This document shows, one piece after another, positions 46,336-54,130 of a stretch of 54,130 nucleotides of DNA. Where the stretch lies: the NCBI GenBank assembly GCA_004151065.3, contig NWUY0304735962.1:1-54130 (forward strand), given 5' to 3'. Under the pieces are notes generated by a model, which did not search any database, was not told the DNA's origin, and saw nothing but the letters and a program-made list of their open reading frames with translations. Source of the DNA: Larix sibirica. Lineage: Eukaryota; Streptophyta; Pinopsida; Pinales; Pinaceae. The stretch's first letter is position 1; each line of letters begins with the position of its first letter. The translations under genes were made by a program, and so were the position numbers.

Positions 46336-46545
46336 CTATGAGTTACAGAGCCCTTAGTTACATTCCTGGCTGTTCTAGTTGTTCCAGCAGCTAAGGTAGC
46401 AACGTTAGCATCTGAACCATTTCGCCCAGCATCCCTGTCTGTTTTAGAGTCCGCATCTAAGCCAGATAGATACCCATCAGCAATGGGAAAAGCAGGAGTT
46501 TTAGCACCATTAGCACCAGAAGTAGAGATATATTTAGTAGTTTAA
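46336..46545 (+). repeat. Val/Ala/Pro triplet repeat, open copy without start codon
   Basis: Between a TGA near 46331 and TAA at 46543 one frame stays open for about 68 codons: TEPLVTFLAVLVVPAAKVAT, LASEPFRPASLSVLESASKP and AGVLAPLAPEVEIYLVV. It has no early ATG in phase. Its codon use (CCA, GCA, GTT, TTA) matches the other copies. Confidence 0.5.
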
Positions 46546-46599
46546 TAGAACTAGAATAAGATTAGGCAACAGTAAAAGCATAGACAATTTTAGTTTATC

Positions 46600-46920
46600 C
46601 ATAAATAATGCAAAAGCCTATTCCTCTCTTATTGGAGGTCTTAAATCTTATAAAGGGCATCTTTCTTGGTCTAAAGGATTGGTCCAGAGATTTGCAAGAG
46701 GAATCCCTTTCAGATTGGTATGATGAGTGCCAGCACAGGGATGATATCCTTGCCTTTGCCTTTCTTCTACATTTTGTCTTTTTTGGATATACAGGAACGC
46801 GGCCATATTCAGCGATGAGAGGGAATCTACATTAGTGTTTTTGGCAAATTCAAACAAGTTACGAAAGCTTGCCCAAAATCCAACCATGTCCAACAAAAAA
46901 AAGAGAAATTCCCCCATTCT
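46600..46920. other. Two opposed frames of unknown nature
   Basis: A 75-codon plus frame (46608-46835) and an 89-codon minus frame (46648-46917) overlap almost completely. Both look protein-like in composition (KDWSRDLQEESLSDWYDE on plus). At most one can be a real remnant, and I cannot assign either. Confidence 0.2.
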
Positions 46921-47334
46921 AATTTAACACATCCTCTCCTTATGGTCTGGACAGCGCTGCTACAGGCAATCTAAGGCTTGGAGGTGCGGGAAGGAGTACT
47001 ATATCTTCTATAAAACTCCCATAAGATTAGCTTTCAACTTGGCATGGGAATTTGCACTAATAACAGAATAGAGGTACAAGCATTCATAGTTATTATGTAA
47101 CTAGCACTGGATCTCGATAACAAAGAACTAGAAATGTTCGGGGATTATCAACTGGTATGCAATTAGCTAAATGTGAAAGCACGGGTAATAAATTCCTCCT
47201 TGAGGGCGGTGGTTATTAGAGCACAAATATAACTATTGCAGTTTTATAGCAACACCTTCAAGCATATATTTTGGGAGCATAACAAATAAGGGGAACAATT
47301 ATAAAAAGATGCTTGCTCGTTGGCTGAGAGAACT
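46921..47334. other. Spacer downstream of the second gypsy protease relic
   Basis: I looked for gag on the minus strand here, where the related element at 18700-20005 has it, and found none. The protease relic therefore ends at its linker. Confidence 0.35.
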
Positions 47335-47912
47335 CTAAACACATGGGAATCCAAGGATGGAATACAACTTTGCATTTTTCCGATTAATTGCAACTTCCAA
47401 TTCTATTGCGCAGGAACACACACTATGCCAACTTAACTCTCTATCAACCGTTGGATTGATGTAATTCTGCCTGTTTCTTGCAGTAAGATTATACAACTGA
47501 TCTAATGCATTTTTATAAAAGACTTCCTTCAATGGTTCCACAAATTGTTTGGCCTGTCTTGATCTAAAGGCTGAATTACTTTGCGACCCTCCTCAAATAA
47601 CATCCGCCATTTTAGTTTTTTTTTAGTTAAACATAGCATTGTTATAAAAATCCCAATCGATCCCCAGCAGTGCAGGGTATTTCTTTTTGTAATCCAATAT
47701 CTCAATGACTTCAAAATCTGCATGTCTTCACAACATTTAGATAAACCTCTATCTGTTCCAACCTATGATAGGAAAGATACGTGACTAGTTAGCCAACTGT
47801 AGTTGGATCAACGATGCCACCAAGTACAATCATTCCACGAACTCCCAAGATTTATTTGGTATGGATATTCACATCCAATCCTAGATCGAGCATTACTTCC
47901 TGTAGTTCGTAT
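47335..47912 (-). pseudogene. Ty3/gypsy aspartic protease and linker relic, second element
   Basis: Minus strand: YELQEVMLDLGLDVNIHTK near 47910-47855, the active-site region. The expected Asp-Ser/Thr-Gly-Ser appears as DLGL, so the motif is altered. Then ADFEVIEILDYKKKYPALLG and IDWDFYNNAMFN (about 47725-47650), VIQPLDQDRP, and in a shifted frame the linker ALDQLYNLTARNRQNYINPT and ELSWHSVCSCAIELE (to about 47390). Family knowledge: ADFEVIDI, PALLGIDWAFDN and LDxLYNLTTRxxxxYINPT belong to one plant gypsy polyprotein type. The linker is about half identical to VLDQLYLMTTRKRSDYVNP in the relic at 18700-20005, so the two are copies of one family. Stops in the KK-KM region and frameshifts make it a pseudogene. 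Confidence 0.8.
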
Positions 47913-48295
47913 CCTCTAATTAAGGCATTTAGTATGAATTATTTATCTGAAGTTTTACTCTTCTGCTTAAAGTGCTCGGGTGAAAGGAATGTCGCAGGCT
48001 ACCAAATGGAATTCATCCGGAACTTTATCTGATGAGTCTCTGGTGGCGGTTCTTTGGCCTGGGCGAGTGGATTGCTCTACAATTTGTATCCCGGCGAGCG
48101 ACTGGAAGATATGAAACGTTCGAAATGGAAGGGAGACTGAGCGAGGTGGTTAACTCTGCCATCTACTGCCTGATCCACTAAGCGAACCCTTTGCATGTGC
48201 TTGGGTCAGTATGAGGAAGCATTATGTAGCAAGCTACCTATCCAAACGCACGGTGATTCCTACTGATTGATTACATGCTCCTAGTGAAACTAAGG
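47913..48295. other. Spacer, no gene recognised
   Basis: The plus frame of 72 codons at 47814-48032 is antisense to the protease relic and is not a gene. The rest is plain. Confidence 0.3.
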
Positions 48296-48480
48296 GAGAG
48301 TCCTGGCAGAATCATAGCCAGTTCCATTTCCAATTGATCAGATTGAACCAGTAGCATAGGCAAAGGGAGCATAGGCATCATACGAAGAAGCAAGGGGTTA
48401 AGAACCAATTCGAGAGAAAGTTGACCGAGTAGCGAGGGCAGAGCTAATTTCTTTTATAGATATAGATTCATAGCCAGCGC
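48296..48480 (+). repeat. Val/Ala/Pro triplet repeat copy
   Basis: One frame reads VLAES, TAG, PVPFPIDQIEPVA, TAG, AKGA, TAG, ASYEEARG, TAA, EPIREKVDRVARAELISFID, then IDS, TAG, PALCPDKS. Five of five internal stops are TAA or TAG. Confidence 0.5.
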
Positions 48481-50639
48481 TTTGCCCAGATAAAAGTTGA
48501 AACACCCAGAACCCCGATATAGCCACTTGAAAAGATAGGAAAAAAGAACCACACATTCCTCGTACCACAACTGGAATATACTGCTGATGGCAAAATTGCA
48601 TGCTGGAACTGAATCATAGATCATGAGGAGAAGACCGCTAATGTACCTTTAATGTACTATTGATTTATGGGCCGAAGAGAATATATAAGTTAGTGTAAAG
48701 ATTATATTAGCAATACACGTATTTATGCCGAAGGTCCTGAACCGGAATGTAGCGCGAGAACTCAGTGTTCCTCATTCTCGAGCACTAGTAGGGAGCAGCA
48801 TAGTAAGTGCCCGATTATGAGCATAGGTGTAGAGCAGTAAGTGCCCGAGCGTACGTTGGTAGCAAAGCCATACAACTAGGTTTAATCCTTTTATAAATCA
48901 TGCATGTATCGCGCCTCGTTACTCTATATTCTATAGAAAAGCAATGCTCGTGCAACCGTAAGGGGGTTTAGAACTTACATCATATAAATGGATGTTGGAT
49001 CATGGGCAAAACTCCTTAACACAACAAGTGAAGAAGCAATAAATATTCTCATTAAAACAACACACGTAGCGAGAACGCATGAGCAAAAGGAGGAAATCTT
49101 ATTGAGTTTGTGTAAAGACACATACTCAACTAAAACTCATACCTTCACTACTGATAAGCAACTGACTGAAGCATCACACTTCATACTCCAAGAAGTGAAA
49201 TGATATAACATGGCTAGCATATAACCAATCGAAGTGAAAGGAAATGAAGTGAACAGAATATAAATGAAAATCAAATATGGGAGGTAAACACGAGAACCAT
49301 TTGTTTAGGTTTCAGATTTGTCATAAGGGACTTGCATTGATAAATCCATCAATCAAGAGATAGTCTAAGCCCCCGAGTAATCCAACAAAGGGACATAAAT
49401 GACTACAAGGGTAGGTGGACACACCCTCGACATATGCACTGTAATAATGGCTAATGACTAGCTGCACTCAAAATACAATTTGACTTTTTCTCTTCAACAA
49501 TGTCGAACTTCCTACAGAAAGCAAGAAGACCTTGCTTTGGATCCAAATGGAGTTTTACTCAACACTGCAAGCAGGATCTTTCGTTCAGATATATAAAACT
49601 CTTTTTATTTCTTATTATTTTATATAATTACTTTTTTTCACTTAACCCAACTAATACAACACGCTTATTCCAACCTGCGGGTAACCCAGTTAAAGCCAAC
49701 TTTTCCCAATAGGAATTGCCATGGTGGAAGAAATGAGTAGACTACAGAACTTCTATTTTGTTTTTCTTTTTTAGATTGATTGGTAAGTAACTGCAATTAT
49801 TCTTTGTATTGAACTGCTTTTATTTATTATATTGTCCTTACTGCTTTTTCTTTATCTTAGATTGGATTTCAAACTGCTATTCCATTATTTGACTGGCTAA
49901 CTCCTACTGTTAGAGCTAGCTATAGCTCACTCAGCTACAGCTACAGCTTAGCAACCAACCACTGCCAAAGCCACTTCATTCAATCTATTTACGGGCTCCT
50001 TTCTTTATAGATTATACTGCCTTTACTCAATTGGTGATGTTAGCTTTGTTATAAGGAGTACAAAAAGTTGGAGCTTTTTTCTTCAGTTTGGGGCGACAAG
50101 CAAGCCCATTCAAACTATAAACTTCTGCACAGTGTTGGAGAAGGAGTTCTTTGGTAGAGAAGAGAGGGATTGCATAATTCATTTTTGTGTTTGTAATCTT
50201 TAATGCTCCAGAGAGCCAAAAAAGCACCATTGTATTTTGAAAATCATTGAGAAATCAACACTGAGCAAAGGCATTAGATCTGGGTTTCCGGGATAAATCT
50301 CTGTCTGTTGTCTTATGGCATGTTAGTTGCTGTGTGGTTATTAATTGCTGGTTTAATTACTTCGTTTGGTGAAGTCCTATGTGTTCTGTTTAATACAATT
50401 GTAGAACGCAGTGAATTCTATGTGTCCCAATTCGTTTTGATGGCCACAATGGTTGGGCAGCTCTAGACCGCTTATTTAAGAGCCATATTCTATTTCTGGT
50501 GTAAAGTTTAGAGCCGTTAGCCACCTTTTCCAGCTGAGTTTCTAATTGATTTGCTGGAAATAAACTATTTATTTCTTCCTTGGACATTTGATCTTTAAAA
50601 CCGCCCCTTCAAAGGCGAGTCTGACTAAATAAGATGAAA
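48481..50639. other. Spacer with a few unassigned frames
   Basis: A 71-codon plus frame (48988-49203) is Thr/Glu/Lys-rich and reads as helical (TTSEEAINILIKTTHVARTH). Minus frames at 50027-50230 and 50390-50587 are Lys/Leu-rich. None matches a family I know. Words such as AGTAAGTGCCCGA repeat at 48799 and 48835. AT-rich tracts fill 49590-49900, with a GCTACAGCTACAGCTTAGC run near 49935. Confidence 0.25.
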
Positions 50640-51059
50640 ACTGTCTAGGAACCAATATGGATTAGTAGGGTCCCACCTATCATGTGTGATATTTTGTATA
50701 CAACTAGATCACAGGAACCGAGCAAAATCCTCTCTTGTTCCTTCGACATGCCAAAAAGCATTGAAATAGCTCAGAGGGGCCACTAGATGAAGAAGACTTC
50801 GCCTATCATTTACAAAGTCTGAAACAACAACTCAGCCGGGTTGGAGGGAGCGGATCGAGACCACTGCTAATACCATACTAGACCTGCGAGCCATCACATA
50901 CTCGTTTTCTAGGAAACTCAAAAAGTGCAAATTTCCCTTAGCAAACTCACCTACTTTTATCGTTTTCAAGTTAGAGTGTTTTTATACAGATTAATTTTAT
51001 GGCTTTTAGACTTTCTGTAAATCGCTGGAGACTTTCTTAGGGCTTGTTTTCATCCACAT

Positions 51060-51820
51060 AGGGGTACTAGGTGTCCAGTTCAAATTGGGGCTTCAACTCT
51101 ACAGCTGCTTAAGACGACGGTCTTCACTCGGATAAAAGTGCATGAACGAAACTCTTTAAAGCTTGTTTCTCTGAACCAACGAGAAGAGACTAAAGCAAGT
51201 GGTATAGGGCTTACTCTGTGTGCTTATACATGTGTACAGACTAATAGGGCTTTCACTCTATAACTTGGTGTGCTTGGAAAAGAGAATAAGGCTAGGTTGA
51301 AAGATTAACACCCCTCCAATGGATCAAAATAAAAAGTGATGTTTAAAGATTTACACAAGGATCAAAGTGATTGGACAAAGTGGGTACTAATTACGAAGCT
51401 CCCAAAATGGGGCTGATCGCCCAGCTCTAGAGATAAAAAAGGGCCTAATCGCCCCTTGTCCTCCTACGTCGAACAAGCCTTTAAAGCCTTATAGCTCAGA
51501 AATGAAAAAGGTGTGGGTCGTGTTATTTTCATCTTTCCAACCAAATTAGGCTAAGCCACCAGATATTGTTTATTGTAATTACACACCATATCTAGTTGGT
51601 TCTGTCAAGACAGCCTAAACATATTCACATAGATAGTGCACGGACGAGATTCTAAAGAAGGCTTGTTTCCATACTCATAGGGGGACTACTAGTCGTTCAA
51701 ATTGGGTGATAAAAGCAACAACAGATGATCTTCACTCCACCAATAGAGGCTCTTTTAAGGCTAGTTTACGATGAGATCTAACTCTCCAAAGCTCCCAATT
51801 GATAGCTCCCAAAGAATTGA
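51060..51820 (+). repeat. Dispersed family with GACGGTCTTCAC core, right cluster
   Basis: GACGACGGTCTTCACTCGG at 51111 with ATAAAAGTGCATGAACG, then GATCAAAGTGATTGGACAAAG at 51360 with ACGAAGCTCCCAAA, and GATGATCTTCACTCCACC at 51724 with CTAACTCTCCAAAGCTCCC, are variants of the units at 12590-13060. The 50640-51060 stretch before it holds nothing I recognise. Confidence 0.5.
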
Positions 51821-52017
51821 AGTTAACTTATAATCTATTTTAGTAGTTCTGTCTTTTCAGCTTAAGATGATCTGGTGAGAGATGATTTATATATTTGTTC
51901 AAACTCCGATGAAAGCTGATTTGTGATTTACTCATACTTTATAGAACATAAAATATTTTCAAAGCCAGTAAGTAAAGTGTAACACATTGAAAGCTAGGCA
52001 TAACGTATTGAAATCCT

Positions 52018-53290
52018 TTGAAGATAATAAATATGAGGCATAGCGTAGGTATATTTCAACTAGGAGTAACTAACATATTGGGCAGGCCCCCTATACAACT
52101 AATAGTAAACCCCAAAAAACTATTAATAAAGAATAATAATAATAAAACTCCTTCACTCAACCCAAAGGCTGGAAACATCCTTCTTGTTCAAGAAACAATG
52201 AGCAAGGGGGAATTAATTAGAGGGAGTCTTAAGAAGCTGTTCAAAAATTGGGAATTCCACTGGGTAGATGCACATGGACTATCCGTTGGTTTGCTTACAG
52301 GTTGGAGGACTTATATTACTTTTCAAAATGTGTTCTCTGTGCATTAAGATTTATGTACGGTCTTAAGGAGTGAAAGCCTGGACACACAGTTAACTGTTCT
52401 GAATGTCTATGGGCCGTATGATAGAAAGCAGGTTTTGGGGAATAACTTTTTTTCTATGTTTATAATAAAGGAGTAACCCCTGATTATAGGGGGGGGATCT
52501 TAATTTTTATTGTGAACAGGTCAGAGGTGCGGGGTGTTGCGGCCCGTGTAGACCATCTATCTGAGTATTTCTTGCATCGGATTCGATCCGAAGAATTAAT
52601 CGATGTGGAGCTAGCAAAATGAAAACCTACTTGGCGCAGTAAAAGACCAGGTAATGCAGGTATTGATAAGAGGTTAGATAAATTCCTGGTTGCAGAACAA
52701 TTCTTACTAAGAATGGAGTGGTACAGGAGTTGGGTGGGATCAGGAGGGGGTTCGGATCATAACCATATCTTCAGAGATATTGATAAGTCTGAGGAGAAGC
52801 CCCCATCCCCATTCAAGTTTAATCCATCATGGCTAGAGGAATAATATTTTCATGAGCTGGTAAATTAATGGGTTCCTTTCAATCCAGACTCTGATCGGCC
52901 GGCTAGCAAGCAGTTTGCAGATTCTTTACTTGCTCCGAAGAGCAAGGTGGTGGAATGGGTGGCCATCCGATTTCAGAATAGAGATAAGCAGTTGAAAGAA
53001 GCAGAGGAAGCCATTTATTCCCTCTTCAGCAGCAATTCAGCAGGGGGTTTTCAGCAGAGGAACTTTCAACACTTGCTGAACTTGAGACAAAAAGGACCAA
53101 GCATTTAAAAGACAGGGAGGTGGATTGGAGGATTAAGAGTAGAGCGGTCTGGATTGAATTAGGGGATGAGAACATGAAGTACTTTCACCACTTCGCCAAC
53201 CACAGAAAGAATCACAACACTATTTGGGAACTTCAAAATATAGATAAAGAGCCCTCTCTCCATAGGGGATGGGAGGGGTCCCTTCGTACA
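52018..53290 (+). pseudogene. LINE ORF2 relic: endonuclease domain and linker to reverse transcriptase
   Basis: Plus strand: NILLVQETM near 52180 (the catalytic Glu block QET), GLSVGLLTGW, then LTVLNVYGPYDRKQV and PLIIGG. After a shift at the G run near 52490 it reads GDLNF, then ARVDHLSEYFLHRIRSEELI, KPTWRSKRPGNAGIDKRLDK and GSDHNHIFRDI (the SDH active-site block near 52756-52790). The linker follows (FKFNPSWLEE, then KSRAVWIELGDENMKYFHH from a frame starting near 53120). Family knowledge: QET, VYGP, GDFN/GDLN, D.R.D..L and SDH define the AP-like endonuclease of L1-type LINEs, and KSRxxWLxxGDxNTKFFH precedes reverse transcriptase. At least five stops and two frameshifts; reverse transcriptase itself is missing. 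Confidence 0.9.
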
Positions 53291-54130
53291 CTCAATGAAG
53301 AAAAGCAGCTCAAACAGTTGGCCCAAGATTATAAGTATTGTAAGGCTATGCCACGCATTTGCCAGGAGCATGATGGCATTACACCAGTCTTTACAGAGGC
53401 AACGCAGGACATCCAGAATTCCAAGCGAGCACAGGTGATCAAGATGTAGACGCAAACACGCCCTCGCGATCTGAGCAATCAATTGCTAGTGGGTTACCAC
53501 TGAACTGGTGTTTTCCTGGAGGACCCCGAGCGGGGCTGTACAAAAAGGCCCATAATTGAAAGAATTGTTCTACCACTGAGTTGTTGCGGATGGCTTGTCT
53601 GAATACTGAAGAAGCAGTACAAAGAGGTGCTTGGATAGAGAACAATCATGAAGATTTGCAGCAGGCACATAAACAGTTACGCGTCGAGCTCGGCGAGGTG
53701 ACTTCAAATAGGGAATTGCAGCTACAAGCGAGGAAGAAGGCACAGAACGAGTTCAAGATGGTACGGGTTCGTCTGGAGAACCTCTGGCCAGAATTGAAGC
53801 AAGTGGAGCCTAAATTGCCAGATTTTGCACCCGGTTGATACACCTGCGGATGTCTTGGATACCGTCTGCACATCCTGGAGGCAGCTGCGATAGAAAACGC
53901 CTTCTCTGCAGGCCAAATTAGATGCTGAGCACAAACATGAGGACCGAGACCGCTGCGAGAGCTTATGGATAAGGTACCCCACTCATCATAGAGGGACAGA
54001 ATGTACAAGAGGAGTTGCGGAAGGCTACAGGCCAAAGTTAGGTCATTTATAGTACAGTCCAGGGTTGGATGGGGTTACTTCAGAAAAGGGAACAACTAAT
54101 TGAACAACTCTGAGATAAGATTCAACAGAT
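53290..54130 (+). pseudogene. Coiled-coil-like coding remnant of unknown origin, open at the right edge
   Basis: After the LINE linker the plus frame changes character near 53290 to LNEEKQLKQLAQDYKYCKAM. From 53581 an 85-codon frame reads Glu/Gln/Leu-rich (EEAVQRGAWIENNHEDLQQA, QLRVELGEVTSNRELQLQAR). After a stop at 53836 other frames continue in the same style (QNVQEELRKATGQS, GLLQKREQLIEQL) to the window end. The heptad-like Leu spacing suggests a long coiled coil, as in the gag of some plant LTR elements. The source is not recognised. The opposed minus frames of 86 and 129 codons are shadows. Confidence 0.4.

Noticed and set aside
53646-54035. 129-codon minus-strand frame at the right edge
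   Set aside because: It is antisense to the coiled-coil-like plus frame, and its Ser/Leu/Cys-rich content is what the complement of Glu/Gln/Leu codons gives.

Overview
The window reads as non-coding, repeat-rich plant DNA, most probably a spacer from a large plant mitochondrial genome. By eye the base composition is in the mid-forties percent G+C. No reading frame exceeds about 165 codons. The only recognisable coding remains are broken retroelements of nuclear type (Ty3/gypsy and LINE), embedded in patchworks of short diverged repeats. I found no intact mitochondrial gene, tRNA, rRNA, plastid insert or group II intron domain. A gymnosperm with an expanded mitogenome fits best. A fern or lycophyte organelle, or heterochromatic nuclear DNA, cannot be excluded.

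Retroelement layer: (1) a possible tRNA-Met-primed LTR end near 500 (+). (2) A Ty3/gypsy aspartic-protease piece at 7036-7435 (-). (3) A longer gypsy relic at 18273-20005 (-), running protease end, linker, gag, start of pol, then a possible LTR. (4) A gypsy RNase H at 30530-31010 (+). (5) A possible LTR with a tRNA-Asp-type primer site at 33873-34251 (-), next to a tandem array. (6) A gypsy integrase C-terminus at 35381-35640 (+). (7) The 3' part of a LINE reverse transcriptase at 39930-40500 (+). (8) A second gypsy protease plus the same linker at 47335-47912 (-). (9) A LINE endonuclease and linker at 52018-53290 (+), which changes abruptly into an unrelated coiled-coil-like reading frame near the right edge. 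All carry stops and frameshifts, and none looks functional.

Repeat layer: several dispersed families recur at distant points. The most striking is a triplet-phased Val/Ala/Pro/Gly family, rich in GTT-CCA, GCA, GTA and GGA-ACA codons, seen at 1030-1650, 3056-3104, 24126-24275 (-), 42550-44110, 45050-45230, 45840-46005, 46340-46545 and 48296-48480. It reads like a protein, but its frame is interrupted almost only by TAA and TAG, very rarely TGA. Another family, with a CTTCTCTATGCC core and an AATATATGAAC tail, fills 28660-30070 and recurs near 2000-2480 and 3115-3180. Smaller families link 8.4, 13.3, 25.1-25.6 and 39.1 kb; 12.6-13.1 with 51.1-51.8 kb; 22.2 with 38.4 and 39.5 kb; and 22.7 with 27.3 kb.

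There is no gene network here. The window records organelle spacer growth by insertion of nuclear retroelements, decay, and local and dispersed duplication of short words.
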